Part shown: positions 8,212 to 16,815 of the stretch, one piece after another | How positions within the stretch are numbered: position 1 is the stretch's first letter | Layout: each line of letters opens with the position of its first letter | Origin: Alphaproteobacteria bacterium | GTDB taxonomy: Bacteria > Pseudomonadota > Alphaproteobacteria > Rhodospirillales > WMHbin7 | Length of the DNA stretch: 43,318 bases | Assembly (NCBI GenBank): GCA_015232335.1 | Contig: JADFZV010000025.1 | Location: 1 to 43,318, forward strand | Direction: 5' to 3' | Made by a program: the position numbers and the translations under genes | The notes under the pieces: model-generated | Databases searched by the model: none | What the model was told of the DNA's origin: nothing | Seen by the model: only the letters and a program-made list of their open reading frames with translations

Positions 8212-9142
8212 GACCGGCCCTTTCATTCAGTCGAACCAGACGCAGGCTTTCCTTGAAACGGGTATAGCCCGCCCGGCGTACCGGCGTTTGGGCGAAATGC
8301 TTACGAAAACCTTCCTCGTCCAGCTCTTCCAGCAGAGCCAGATCGGCAGGCACGGGAAAGCGGGGGGCGAATTCCGGGTGCGGGCTGGGCTTTGCGAATT
8401 TGTTCCAGGGGCAGACCGCCAGACAGGCATCGCAGCCGAAGACCCGGTTGCCCAGCAAACCGGCCAGATCGGCCGGAATGGCGTCCTTGCTCTCGATGGT
8501 GAGGTACGAGATGCACTTTCTGGCATCCATGCGATAGGGCGTGATGGCCCCGGTGGGACAGGCCTTCAGGCAGCGCTCGCAGCGTCCGCAATGATCGCTT
8601 TCAGGCAGGCTGGGTGCCAGGTCGAGATCGGTCAATACCGCGCCCAGGAAAAGCCACGAGCCGAATTGGCGCGAAACCAGATTGGTATGTTTGCCTTGCC
8701 AGCCCAGCCCGGCCCGGGCGGCCAGGGGTTTTTCCATCAAGGGGGCGGTATCGACGAAGACCTTGGCCTCGGCTCCAAAGGTCTGCCCCATCCAGCGAGC
8801 CAGGGCCTTCAGGCGCTTCTTCATGACATCGTGATAGTCGCGGCCCCTGGCGAAAACCGAGATGCAGGCATCGCCCTCTGGCTCACCCCCAGGATTTTCC
8901 GCAGGCGCGTAGGAAAGCCCCAGCATGACGATGCTTCTGGCCGTGGGCATCATTTTCAAGGGATCACCCCGCCAAAGGGCGCGATCCTGAAGCCAAGCCA
9001 TGGTGCCGTGACGGTCCTCTTGCAAAAAGGCGGCAAGGTCGGCCCTGGCCTGATCGCCCGGATCGGGTCGGGCAAATCCCACGGCATCGAAACCCAGCCT
9101 GAGAGCTTCGGCTTCGATGGCGCTGGTCGGACCCGGGTTCAT
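8201..9142 (-). CDS. queG: Epoxyqueuosine reductase QueG
   Basis: QueG is the cobalamin- and iron-sulfur-dependent enzyme that reduces epoxyqueuosine to queuosine in tRNA, the last step of the pathway. The 313-residue protein carries the two ferredoxin-like cluster motifs [16 protein letters not shown] and [14 protein letters not shown]. It also has the family N-terminal [17 protein letters not shown] and [14 protein letters not shown]. Length is slightly short of the longest members, which have extra C-terminal HEAT repeats. The ATG overlaps the queF stop (ATGA), so translation is coupled. Confidence 0.96.
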   Translation of the reverse strand: MNPGPTSAIEAEALRLGFDAVGFARPDPGDQARADLAAFLQEDRHGTMAWLQDRALWRGDPLKMMPTARSIVMLGLSYAPAENPGGEPEGDACISVFARGRDYHDVMKKRLKALARWMGQTFGAEAKVFVDTAPLMEKPLAARAGLGWQGKHTNLVSRQFGSWLFLGAVLTDLDLAPSLPESDHCGRCERCLKACPTGAITPYRMDARKCISYLTIESKDAIPADLAGLLGNRVFGCDACLAVCPWNKFAKPSPHPEFAPRFPVPADLALLEELDEEGFRKHFAQTPVRRAGYTRFKESLRLVRLNERAGHGG

Positions 9143-9588
9143 CCACGGCCCCGATAGGGGGTGACGTCCTGAGGCGGCACCCAGACTTCCCGGGGAAGCT
9201 CGCCCGCCTGGAAGAAGACATCAATCGGAATACCGCCCCTTGGAAACCAATAGCCACCAAGTCGCAGCCAGCGGGGCTCCAGCAGGGTCATCAGCCGCTT
9301 GGCGATGGCGACGGTGCAATCCTCGTGAAAGGCGCCCTGATTGCGAAACGAGGTGAGATAAAGCTTCAAGGACTTGCTTTCGACCAGCCAGTCCTGGGGC
9401 ACGTAATCCAGCACCAGATGGGCGAAATCGGGCTGTCCGGTAATCGGGCAGAGCGAGGTGAATTCCGGGGCCGTGAAGCGCACGGCATAGGCGGTTTGGG
9501 GGTGGGGATTGGCGAAGCGCTCCAGCACCGCCTCGTCGGGCGAGGCGGGGATCGACGTGTTCGTTCCCAGTTGGGTCAGGCCGTTCAT
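9139..9588 (-). CDS. queF: NADPH-dependent 7-cyano-7-deazaguanine reductase (QueF)
   Basis: QueF reduces the nitrile preQ0 to the amine preQ1, the base that Tgt inserts into tRNA. The 149-residue protein is the short (unimodular) form. It has the thioimide-forming Cys at about residue 47 in [13 protein letters not shown], the nearby Asp54, the QueF motif ESKSLKLYL (about 70-78) and FHED (about 87-90). It lies between tgt and queG with four-base ATGA overlaps on both sides, so the three are translationally coupled. Confidence 0.96.
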   Translation of the reverse strand: MNGLTQLGTNTSIPASPDEAVLERFANPHPQTAYAVRFTAPEFTSLCPITGQPDFAHLVLDYVPQDWLVESKSLKLYLTSFRNQGAFHEDCTVAIAKRLMTLLEPRWLRLGGYWFPRGGIPIDVFFQAGELPREVWVPPQDVTPYRGRG

Positions 9589-10715
9589 GCTTGCTCTTTT
9601 CCATTATCACCCCTGGCCTGATCGGCCTGGAAGGCGCTGACAAATTCATTCAGACAGTTCTTTGAAATGGCCTCTCTTAAGCCCCGCATCAAGTCTTGAT
9701 AGTAAGTCAGATTATGCCAGGTGAGAAGCATGAGCCCCAGAATTTCTTCCGATTTTACCAGGTGATGCAGATAGGCCCGGCTGTGATTGCGACAAGCCGG
9801 ACAGGAACAGGCCTCGTCCAGCGGGGCCCCGTCGTCGGCGTGGCGGGCATTGCGCATATTGACCTGCCCGAAGCGCGTGAAGGCCTGGGCGGTGCGGCCC
9901 GAGCGGGTGGGGATGACGCAGTCGAACATGTCGATGCCGCGCAGGACGGCGCCCACGATGTCGCCCGGCTTGCCCACGCCCATCAGATAGCGCGGCCGGT
10001 CGGCGGGAAGGCTTGGAACCGTTGCCTCCAGCGTGCTGAACATCATCTCCTGGCCCTCGCCCACGGCAAGACCGCCCACGGCATAGCCGTCGAAACCGAT
10101 TTTCTTTAATATTTCAGACGATTGCAAGCGCAGCTGGGGATAGATCGAGCCCTGGACGATGCCGAACAGACCATAGCCCGAACGCTCCTGGAAGGCCTGG
10201 CGCGAGCGCAGAGCCCAACGCATCGACAGTTCCATCGAGCTCTTGGCCTCGTCGAAGCTGGCGGGAAAGGGCGTGCATTCGTCAAAGCACATGGTGATAT
10301 CGGTATCCAGCAAATGCTGAATGGCGATCGAGCGTTCCGGGGATAGCTCGTGCTGGCTTCCGTCAAGATGCGATTTGAAGGTAACGCCTTGTTCGGTGAT
10401 TTTGCGCAGCCCCGCCAGGCTCATGACCTGAAAGCCCCCTGAATCGGTGAGGATCGGGCCTTCCCAGCCCATGAAGCGATGCAGACCACCCAGGGCCGCG
10501 ATCCGCTCGGCCCCAGGGCGCAGCATCAGATGATAGGTGTTCGACAGGACAATTCCGGCTCCCGTCTCCTTAAGAGCGGCGGGAGTCATCGCCTTGACGG
10601 TGGCGGCCGTTCCCACCGGCATGAAGGCAGGCGTCTCGAAGCTGCCATGCGCCGTGGTCACGCGTCCCTGACGGGCCAAGCCATCCGTTGCAAGCAGTTC
10701 GAACCCGGTACTCAT
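9585..10715 (-). CDS. tgt: Queuine/preQ1 tRNA-guanine transglycosylase (Tgt)
   Basis: Tgt exchanges the guanine at position 34 of GUN-anticodon tRNAs for preQ1. The 376-residue protein shows [12 protein letters not shown] with the substrate-binding Asp (about residue 91). [17 protein letters not shown] carries the nucleophilic Asp, followed by the zinc site [17 protein letters not shown]. Full length for a bacterial Tgt. ATGA overlaps join it to queA upstream and queF downstream. Confidence 0.97.
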   Translation of the reverse strand: MSTGFELLATDGLARQGRVTTAHGSFETPAFMPVGTAATVKAMTPAALKETGAGIVLSNTYHLMLRPGAERIAALGGLHRFMGWEGPILTDSGGFQVMSLAGLRKITEQGVTFKSHLDGSQHELSPERSIAIQHLLDTDITMCFDECTPFPASFDEAKSSMELSMRWALRSRQAFQERSGYGLFGIVQGSIYPQLRLQSSEILKKIGFDGYAVGGLAVGEGQEMMFSTLEATVPSLPADRPRYLMGVGKPGDIVGAVLRGIDMFDCVIPTRSGRTAQAFTRFGQVNMRNARHADDGAPLDEACSCPACRNHSRAYLHHLVKSEEILGLMLLTWHNLTYYQDLMRGLREAISKNCLNEFVSAFQADQARGDNGKEQA

Positions 10716-11752
10716 GCGCCTTCCTTTGGATAAATCAGCGAGGCGTCGCCATAACTGAAAAAACGGTAGCCCTCTTCAACAGCATGGGCATAGGCGGCCT
10801 TCACGCGTTCCAGGCCAGCAAAGGCCGAGACCAGCATGAAAAGCGTCGAGCGGGGCAGGTGAAAATTGGTCATCAGAAGATCGACGGAACGGAAACGATA
10901 GCCGGGAAGAATGAAGATATCCGTCTCGCCTTGAAAGGGGAAAACCGTTCCATCCTCGGCCGTGGCCGATTCCAGAATGCGCAGGCTGGTCGTCCCCACC
11001 GCTACCACGCGCCCTCCCTTTTGGCGCGTCTGGTTGACGGCTTGGGCGGCCTCGGGGCTTACCTCGCCCCATTCGCTGTGCATTTTATGGTCCCGGGGAT
11101 CATCGGTTTTGACCGGTAGGAAGGTTCCGGCGCCCACATGCAGCGTAACCTGAATAAAGTTAATCCCTTTGGATTTTATGGCGTTATAGAGTGACGGGGT
11201 GAAATGCAGCCCCGCCGTGGGGGCCGCCACCGCTCCTTCGCGCTCGGCAAACAGAGTTTGATAGGACTCGCGGTCCTCTTGTCCCGAATCGCCAGAGGCG
11301 CGCTTGATATAAGGGGGCAGGGGCATGCGCCCGACGCGGTCCAGCCTTACCGCGAAACTTTCCGCAGGCCCTTGAAAGGAAAGCGTGATTTCGCCACCCT
11401 CGTCCTTTCTGACCACCGTGGCCTTAAGATCGGGGGCGAAATCGATCAGATCGCCGGGTTTCAGCTTCTTGGCAGGCCTGGCAAAAGCTTGCCAGTCGAG
11501 ATCGCCCAGCCGCTTGATCAGGGTCACCTCGATGCGTGCCTGACCCTTCACCCCGGAAAGTCTTGTGGGCAGCACCTTGGTGTCATTGACGATGAGCAGA
11601 TCACCCGGCCTTAGAAAGCCAGGAAGGTCTGAAACATGCTTATCTTCAATGAGATCACCAAGAATCAGCAGACGCGCCGCCTCCCTGGGGCAGGCAGGAA
11701 TCTGGGCAATCATACCTTCCGGCAGATCAAAATCGAAATCGGCGGTTTTCAT
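10712..11752 (-). CDS. queA: S-adenosylmethionine:tRNA ribosyltransferase-isomerase (QueA)
   Basis: QueA transfers and isomerises the ribosyl group of S-adenosylmethionine onto preQ1 in tRNA to give epoxyqueuosine. The 346-residue protein begins [20 protein letters not shown]. It contains [35 protein letters not shown] and TTSLRILES, all family landmarks. The ATG at 11752 directly follows the NUDIX stop (TGATG); a TTG three bases earlier is possible but less likely. The gene ends in a four-base overlap with tgt. Confidence 0.97.
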   Translation of the reverse strand: MKTADFDFDLPEGMIAQIPACPREAARLLILGDLIEDKHVSDLPGFLRPGDLLIVNDTKVLPTRLSGVKGQARIEVTLIKRLGDLDWQAFARPAKKLKPGDLIDFAPDLKATVVRKDEGGEITLSFQGPAESFAVRLDRVGRMPLPPYIKRASGDSGQEDRESYQTLFAEREGAVAAPTAGLHFTPSLYNAIKSKGINFIQVTLHVGAGTFLPVKTDDPRDHKMHSEWGEVSPEAAQAVNQTRQKGGRVVAVGTTSLRILESATAEDGTVFPFQGETDIFILPGYRFRSVDLLMTNFHLPRSTLFMLVSAFAGLERVKAAYAHAVEEGYRFFSYGDASLIYPKEGA

Positions 11753-12195
11753 CAAAGAACGATGCTGTTGCGCCGCCGGGCCAGGGCTTTGGAGATCACT
11801 TCCTGTTGCTTTTGCGGCAAATCATAGGAGGCCAGATGCATCGGATCGACCCAGACAGCTTCCGAGGCATCGTCGCCCGGCATTGGCTCTCCCAGAATCC
11901 AATCCGCCTCGTAATCGATGACGGTGAAATGATATTCGACGACGCCCTGGGTATCTTGTTCAATAAGATCAACAACGGCAACGATTTCCCCCAAATTCAC
12001 CACCAGCGACGTCTCTTCCCGGATTTCACGCATGATGGCCTCGGCCAGGGTCTCGCCAAGCTGTTGCATTCCTCCGGGCAGACTCCAAGAACCTTTACGA
12101 GGCTCGGCGGCGCGGCGGATCAGAAGGACATAGCCTCCTTTCCAGATCACGGCGCCTACGCCCACGCGAGGATAGTCGGGATATTGGCGGCTCAT
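11752..12195 (-). CDS. NUDIX hydrolase
   Basis: The 147-residue protein has a complete Nudix box: GGMQQLGETLAEAIMREIREETSLVV, shown here only as its position (about residues 41-66), with the REIREE metal-binding core intact. Such enzymes cleave nucleoside-diphosphate derivatives; the ADP-ribose/mutT-like layout does not fix the substrate. It is the first gene of the queuosine operon, and its stop overlaps the queA start (TGATG). A role in cleaning up or sensing nucleotide intermediates of the pathway is possible but not shown. It diverges from the cNMP-binding gene with a 69-bp gap that should hold both promoters. Confidence 0.9.
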   Translation of the reverse strand: MSRQYPDYPRVGVGAVIWKGGYVLLIRRAAEPRKGSWSLPGGMQQLGETLAEAIMREIREETSLVVNLGEIVAVVDLIEQDTQGVVEYHFTVIDYEADWILGEPMPGDDASEAVWVDPMHLASYDLPQKQQEVISKALARRRNSIVL

Positions 12196-12264
12196 ATTTC
12201 CTTCGCTTTCCCTCAGGGAAGAAGACGTTTACAATCTCTCATAACGGACAGGAATTGACGGGTC

Positions 12265-12636
12265 ATGACAAGCAAATTCATCGAGCGCAAGGTCTTCTTT
12301 CCAGGGCAGAAGGTATTTGCCGAGGGCGAGGAAGGCAATCGGGCCTATCTTGTCGAAAAGGGCGAAGTGGAAATCATCAAGAAAACCGAGGAAGGCGAAG
12401 AGCGCATTCTGGGCGTCATTACCCAGGGCGGCATCTTTGGCGAGATGGCCCTGATCGACAATCAGCCGCGTATGGCTTCGGCTCGCGTCCTGACAGACGC
12501 CACCTTGTCGATCATCCCCCGGGCGGCCTTCGAGGAAAAACTGCGTCACGCCGATCCTTTCCTGCGGGCTTTGTTGACCATTTTCGTTCGCAATATCAGA
12601 ACATTGACAACTGAAAAGCTGAAACGTGGCGGATAA
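12265..12636 (+). CDS. Single-domain cyclic-nucleotide-binding-fold protein
   Basis: The 123-residue product consists of one Crp-like cNMP-binding beta-roll: RKVFFPGQKVFAEGEEGNRA, YLVEKGEVEIIKK, and the phosphate-binding-cassette region GGIFGEMALIDNQPRMASARV. A short C-terminal helix follows, with no helix-turn-helix. It therefore probably senses a ligand or binds a partner rather than DNA. The cassette keeps the Gly-Glu-Met/Ala-Arg pattern, so ligand binding is plausible. The downstream DUF502 membrane-protein gene overlaps it by 11 bases, suggesting the two act together. Confidence 0.88.
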   Translation: MTSKFIERKVFFPGQKVFAEGEEGNRAYLVEKGEVEIIKKTEEGEERILGVITQGGIFGEMALIDNQPRMASARVLTDATLSIIPRAAFEEKLRHADPFLRALLTIFVRNIRTLTTEKLKRGG

Positions 12637-13285
12637 TTCTCTCTCGGCCCCGACGCCCTGGCACATGAGTCTGGCCGCCCGCCTCAGGGCTTATTTCTTC
12701 GCGGGCGTGCTGATCACGGCGCCGGTATCGATCACGGCCTATCTGGCTTGGCTGTTCATCAGCACGGTGGACCGCGAGGTCAAGGCCTTGCTCCCTGCCT
12801 CCTATTGGCCCGAGGCCTATCTGCCCGTGGGTATTCCAGGAATCGGCGTGGTGGTGGCCCTGGTGGGGCTGACCTTGATCGGCATGTTCACGGCCGGTTT
12901 CGTAGGCCGGATGGTCAACCGCCTGTTCGATGCGCTTCTGGCCCGCATGCCCGTGGTCAGCGGCATCTACAGCGCACTCAAGCAGATTCTGGAAACCGTG
13001 CTGGCCAAGAAGTCGCAGGCTTTTCGCGAAGTGGTGCTGATCGAATATCCGAGACCTGGCCTGCATAGCATCGCCTTCGTTTCGGGTGTCGCCGCTCCTC
13101 AGGTGGGCGTTGCCCTGGGCGAGGCCGAGGGCGAAATCCTGTCGGTCTTCGTGCCCACCACCCCCAATCCGACTTCGGGCTTTCTGCTGTTTTTGCCTCG
13201 GGCCGAAGTGATCACGCTGCCCATCAGCGTGGACGAGGGCCTCAAATACATCGTCTCGACAGGTCTGGTGGTGCCGGGGAAGTAG
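12626..13285 (+). CDS. DUF502 family membrane protein
   Basis: The 219-residue protein has two N-terminal transmembrane segments (YFFAGVLITAPVSITAYLAWLFI and VGIPGIGVVVALVGLTLIGMF, given here as landmarks in two parts). A soluble domain follows with ARMPVVSGIYSALKQILETV and FVPTTPNPTSGFLLFLPR, which are DUF502 signatures. Function of the family is unknown. The frame opens with GTG at 12626 inside the end of the cNMP-binding gene; an ATG at 12665 would start MSLAARLRAYFF and is an equally reasonable start. Neither has a strong Shine-Dalgarno, which fits translational coupling. Confidence 0.88.
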   Translation: MADNSLSAPTPWHMSLAARLRAYFFAGVLITAPVSITAYLAWLFISTVDREVKALLPASYWPEAYLPVGIPGIGVVVALVGLTLIGMFTAGFVGRMVNRLFDALLARMPVVSGIYSALKQILETVLAKKSQAFREVVLIEYPRPGLHSIAFVSGVAAPQVGVALGEAEGEILSVFVPTTPNPTSGFLLFLPRAEVITLPISVDEGLKYIVSTGLVVPGK

Positions 13286-13316
13286 GGGAAATCGATCCGT
13301 TGCGCTAGGTGAGAAA

Positions 13317-13571
13317 ATGTCTCCCGAAGTTTTGTCCGTCGAGCCGCTTGAAAATTTTTCGCTGCTGTTGACCTTCGACAACGGCGAGCATCGCGTTTTT
13401 TCCGTTGCCCCCTATCTCGACAAGGGCATTTTTTCCGAATTGCGCGATGCTGCATATTTTCGCTCGGTCCGGGCAGAGAGTGGTTTCGTTTCATGGCCGC
13501 AGGGCCAGGATTTCAGCCCGGATACCCTCTACCTCAAAAGCACCCCCCATCTCTCCCGCCGGGCAGGTTAG
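13317..13571 (+). CDS. DUF2442 domain protein
   Basis: The 84-residue protein matches DUF2442: VLSVEPLENFSLLLTFDNGE, FSVAPYLDKGIFSELRD, FRSVRAESGFVSWPQGQDF, SPDTLYLKS. DUF2442 proteins often pair with a DUF4160 partner in toxin-antitoxin-like loci, but no DUF4160 gene is present here, so this is a solitary copy. Its stop overlaps the stop of the convergent TPR gene by a few bases. Confidence 0.85.
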   Translation: MSPEVLSVEPLENFSLLLTFDNGEHRVFSVAPYLDKGIFSELRDAAYFRSVRAESGFVSWPQGQDFSPDTLYLKSTPHLSRRAG

Positions 13572-15289
13572 CTGAACCTTCCCCGCTTGGCTTCCTCTCC
13601 GATTGCCACCAGCAGATCGTCAAGTTCCCGGACAAAGCGCCGCACATCGAACAGGGGCAGATGGTCGCGCTCGGCCCGAAGGCGTTTGCGGATTGCAAGC
13701 AGGCCTTCCCGGTCGCTAGCAAGGGCAACAGCCCGGTCAGCGTAATCGGCCATCGTTGCGCAGATCATCTCGCCAAGCCCTGCCGCCCTGAGCAGGCTGG
13801 CCGAGACGCGGGCGGGAAAGGACCGGCCCACCAGACCCAGCACCGGGCAACCGGCCCACAGTGCGTCGGAGGTGGTGGAATGGCCGCCATAGATTGGCGT
13901 ATCCAAAGCCAGATCGGCCAGATGATAGCGCGCCGTGTGCGCCTCGCGCGGCTTTCCCTGGGCAAAGACCAGCCGCGAGGGGGCGATCCCCGCCCGTTTT
14001 GCCTCTGCCCTGAGATTGGCCGTCATGCCCTCGTTCATGCCCCACAGCCAGAGAAGGCCGTCATCCACCCGTGCCAGGATCGACATCCAGCAGGCGAAGA
14101 TGGCGGGCGTGATCTTTTGCGGCTGGACGAAACTGGCAAAGACGAAACTCTCTGAGGCCAAGCCCTCCTCGGCGCGGGTCGGGGGCACTGCGATGCCTCG
14201 CATGGGATCGTTGGGCTGATAGGTGGTGGGAAGGCGAAACACCGCCTCGTCATAGAATTTCTCGAATTCAGGTGGGATGATGACCGGATCGGCGATGATC
14301 GCATCGCAAAGCCCTCCCATCGAGCCCGGCCAGCCGAAATAATTGATGGTGACCGGCGCCTTGGTCAGCAGCAGCACTTCCTTGTGCATGGCGGTCGTGA
14401 AGCCCGAGAGATCGATCAGTAGGTCGATGCCGTCGGCGTCGATGAGGTTGACCAACTCCGAAACATCCAGATGCGCCACGTCACGAAAGGCATCGCAGCC
14501 CTCGATCATTCTTTGTCCAGCGCTTCCAGGCTTCAGCGCGTTCTGAACATAGGCGGTGGCGTGAATTTTGGCTGGGTCATGCAGCGACGGCACCTGGGCA
14601 TATTGCACCGCCAGCGGGTGATCGTGAAAATCGGCGCAAAGATAGCCGATTTTCAAGATTCCAGAGCCAATAACGCGCCTTTGCCGGGGGCCAGGGTTCC
14701 CTGCGCGCTTTCGCACACTGGCCGCCGTGTTGCGGGCCGAGGCCAGATGGGCCGCCGGATTGTCGGCGATCAGCAGAAGCTTGAAGGGATCGGTTGCCTG
14801 GCCTCGTCCGACGGCATCCAGCAGGGCGGCGTTCAAGGCCTCGATTCCCGTCCAGTCGCACAGACGGCGCTTCAACTCCAGCAGATGCTCAAGGCATTCC
14901 GTGTCCTCAGGCGCCAGGCGGAAGGCCTCACCATAAGCGGCACATGCCTGGGGCAGGCGGCCTAACAGGCGATAGACCTTGCCAAGACCAGCATGGGCAA
15001 CGGCCAGCCCAGGCCAGTGCAAGACAGCGCGTTCCAGATATTCGGCGGCGATTTCCAGCCTGCCGGTGAGCAGAGCCAGATTGCCATAGAGATAAAGGGC
15101 ATGGGGATGGGTGGCATCGACCGTGAGAACCTTCAAGAACAGGTCCTCGGCCAGGTCCAACCGCCCCGCCATCTGATAATCGAGCCCCTTCTGGCAGGCC
15201 TCGTCCAGGGAAAGGGTGCGTGCCCCAGGCTCAGTCAATCTCGTCGCCCTGGCGCGGGGGATGATTGCCTGAACGGGCCAGAACCGCAT
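13568..15289 (-). CDS. TPR protein with O-GlcNAc-transferase (SPINDLY-like) domain
   Basis: About 220 N-terminal residues form tetratricopeptide repeats (GLDYQMAGRLDLAEDLFLKV, LYLYGNLALLTGRLEIAAEY, AHAGLGKVYRLLGRLPQACA). They are followed by a GT41-type glycosyltransferase region: GYLCADFHDHPLAVQ, IDLLIDLSGFTTAM, PVTINYFGWPGSMG, FVFASFVQPQKITP, LDTPIYGGHSTTSDALWAGC. It probably transfers a sugar from a UDP-sugar to protein; the target is unknown, with flagellin or surface proteins being typical guesses. The longest frame starts with ATG at 15289 but has no RBS and overlaps the antitoxin remnant by 59 bases. A TTG at 15238, overlapping that remnant's stop by 8 bases, may be the true start. Confidence 0.85.
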   Translation of the reverse strand: MRFWPVQAIIPRARATRLTEPGARTLSLDEACQKGLDYQMAGRLDLAEDLFLKVLTVDATHPHALYLYGNLALLTGRLEIAAEYLERAVLHWPGLAVAHAGLGKVYRLLGRLPQACAAYGEAFRLAPEDTECLEHLLELKRRLCDWTGIEALNAALLDAVGRGQATDPFKLLLIADNPAAHLASARNTAASVRKRAGNPGPRQRRVIGSGILKIGYLCADFHDHPLAVQYAQVPSLHDPAKIHATAYVQNALKPGSAGQRMIEGCDAFRDVAHLDVSELVNLIDADGIDLLIDLSGFTTAMHKEVLLLTKAPVTINYFGWPGSMGGLCDAIIADPVIIPPEFEKFYDEAVFRLPTTYQPNDPMRGIAVPPTRAEEGLASESFVFASFVQPQKITPAIFACWMSILARVDDGLLWLWGMNEGMTANLRAEAKRAGIAPSRLVFAQGKPREAHTARYHLADLALDTPIYGGHSTTSDALWAGCPVLGLVGRSFPARVSASLLRAAGLGEMICATMADYADRAVALASDREGLLAIRKRLRAERDHLPLFDVRRFVRELDDLLVAIGEEAKRGRFS

Positions 15290-15368
15290 CGAACATCGAG
15301 CGATCGGCCCGCTTGGCCTCTTTCATGATCGAGGCGGAAACCCGCAAGGGGTAATTCGTCGCAGTCAT
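15231..15368 (-). pseudogene. Internally deleted HicB/CopG-like antitoxin remnant
   Basis: The 45-residue frame begins MTATNYPLRVSASIMKEAKR, which is how a common alphaproteobacterial ribbon-helix-helix-type antitoxin starts. It ends FDAVLARSGNHPPRQGDEID, which is how the same family ends. The middle (roughly 35-45 residues, normally carrying a word like GTSLNQFINVAVAEK) is missing without a frame change. The family comparison is from memory. The Shine-Dalgarno AGGAGG (15374-15379) is perfect and well spaced. No toxin gene is seen beside it. The stop overlaps a TTG that could start the TPR glycosyltransferase gene. Confidence 0.6.
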
Positions 15369-15595
15369 CGATACCTCCTGATCGAATGAACAAACATGAC
15401 ACTTATGCAAACGCACGTCCTAACGAATAGTGAACCCAATCTGTTTGAACCGCTGGGCTTGCCACGTATGACTGTCGCGAAGCCAGCCTTAAGAAGAAAG
15501 TGCACCGGTTCAAAGCGGATTTCCCACCTACTCCTCAAGGTCGCCCCCTGATTATTCGGGGAATGCCACCTATTCAACTAATTCAAGTTCTCGAG
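15369..15595. other. Non-coding gap with a short recG-3'-end-like match
   Basis: This 227-bp gap holds the antitoxin RBS at its left end and no convincing gene; a 70-codon frame on the minus strand has no recognisable similarity. At 15524-15548 the minus strand reads GGCGACCTTGAGGAG with similar flanks. It repeats the last codons of recG (ATLRS, 16816-16840) in the same orientation, on the far side of the Sel1 gene. It may also be a worn insertion-sequence fragment. Confidence 0.35.
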
Positions 15596-16747
15596 TTAAG
15601 GAGACACTGTGCTTTGTCGCAGGACTTTTAGACGTCTTGAAGATTCGCCGCTCCCGTTGGAAGATGAAATTTCATACCAGTTGATGGCCTCATCAATATT
15701 TTTGTCAACGCCAAGTCCATTTTCATAGATCACTCCGATCCAATATTGCGGCCAATAATACCCCGGCCTTGCAGAGGCTTTCTGTAGCCATTCTAGTGCT
15801 TTGACGTAATTTTGCTCAATACCGATACCCTGGAAGTAGGCCATACCCAAGTTATATTGGGCGGCATGTACGCCACTTGCAGCAGCAGCTTGCCAATACT
15901 TCGAAGCTTTGGTTTTATCCAAGCTTACCCCCCAGCCCATATTGTACATGTTGCCCAGGAGATTCTTAGCTTCGGCCGAGCCATGAAGGGAAATTTGCTC
16001 AAGACAGGGCAAAGCTTTATCGAACATTTTGCCCTCATAGAATCCAAAACAATAACCGTACTGCTCTTTGACTGATCGTGCCGGAGATTGTTTTGATTTG
16101 TCTATTGTATATTCAGGTATGCCTTGGCAGCCAAGCTTCTTCATCTGAGATTGAATATCTTCCACGCGACGGTGCGATGCACGCGCTGCGATATTAGATG
16201 CGGCGTCATTCCTCATAAAGTCGCATCTAATATGCTTGTTGATATCTGTTTTTTTTCCCAGAAAAACAGAACTGTAGAGTTCAATTTTTGCCTTCAACTC
16301 CGCAGAAGGCTTTGCCGAGTGTGTTTTGATGGCAGCCTCAAACTCAGCAAAACGTCTTGCCTTATAACCCGCCTGGAGGATAGAAGCTGCATAGTCTTGT
16401 GGCAGAATGAACGCCGGGTTTGTCATCAATCGTATGTATTCACTTGGGGTGTCTCCGCCTGCTGGAATATAATCACCAATAACGTTGAAATATTTTCGTT
16501 CAAATTCCGAGGCACCGGGCTGCACAGGCTCATAGCGAATATCTCTGATCCGTTGGGCGTCGGCCTTCAAGGCTTCCGGGGCTTCACTAACGATATCAAT
16601 GGCTTTTTGAATGCTTTCTTTGATAAGCGAGTTGGATTTTCCTTCCGGAAGAGTGATCTGCCATCCCTTATGATCGAAGACCTCGGCCTGCGAAGGCGTG
16701 GCACCAACACAAAGCAAAAAAATGCAAAGAAAGAACAGCCCCCGCAT
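15596..16747 (-). CDS. Secreted Sel1-repeat protein
   Basis: The 383-residue product begins with a signal peptide (MRGLFFLCIFLLCVGATPSQA) and has a long helical middle. It ends in Sel1-type repeats: AKNLLGNMYNMGWGVSLDKT, AQYNLGMAYFQGIGIEQNYV, PQYWIGVIYENGLGVDKNID. Sel1 repeats form solenoids for protein-protein contacts, so a periplasmic scaffold or adaptor role is likely. The gene is clearly AT-richer than its neighbours and uses different codons, suggesting acquisition. ATG at 16747 puts the signal peptide at the N terminus; a longer start at 16795 is open but has no RBS. It lies between the recG 3' end and a decayed antitoxin gene. Confidence 0.8.
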   Translation of the reverse strand: MRGLFFLCIFLLCVGATPSQAEVFDHKGWQITLPEGKSNSLIKESIQKAIDIVSEAPEALKADAQRIRDIRYEPVQPGASEFERKYFNVIGDYIPAGGDTPSEYIRLMTNPAFILPQDYAASILQAGYKARRFAEFEAAIKTHSAKPSAELKAKIELYSSVFLGKKTDINKHIRCDFMRNDAASNIAARASHRRVEDIQSQMKKLGCQGIPEYTIDKSKQSPARSVKEQYGYCFGFYEGKMFDKALPCLEQISLHGSAEAKNLLGNMYNMGWGVSLDKTKASKYWQAAAASGVHAAQYNLGMAYFQGIGIEQNYVKALEWLQKASARPGYYWPQYWIGVIYENGLGVDKNIDEAINWYEISSSNGSGESSRRLKVLRQSTVSP

Positions 16748-16815
16748 CAAGACCCCCACTTTTTGGTTGTGAGGGCTATTATAGCGTGCATCCATTGAAT
16801 CTCAAATAAAAGCTG

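Noticed and set aside
13317..13571. DUF2442 gene as half of a toxin-antitoxin pair
   Set aside because: No DUF4160 or other small partner lies beside it; the neighbours are DUF502 and a convergent glycosyltransferase.
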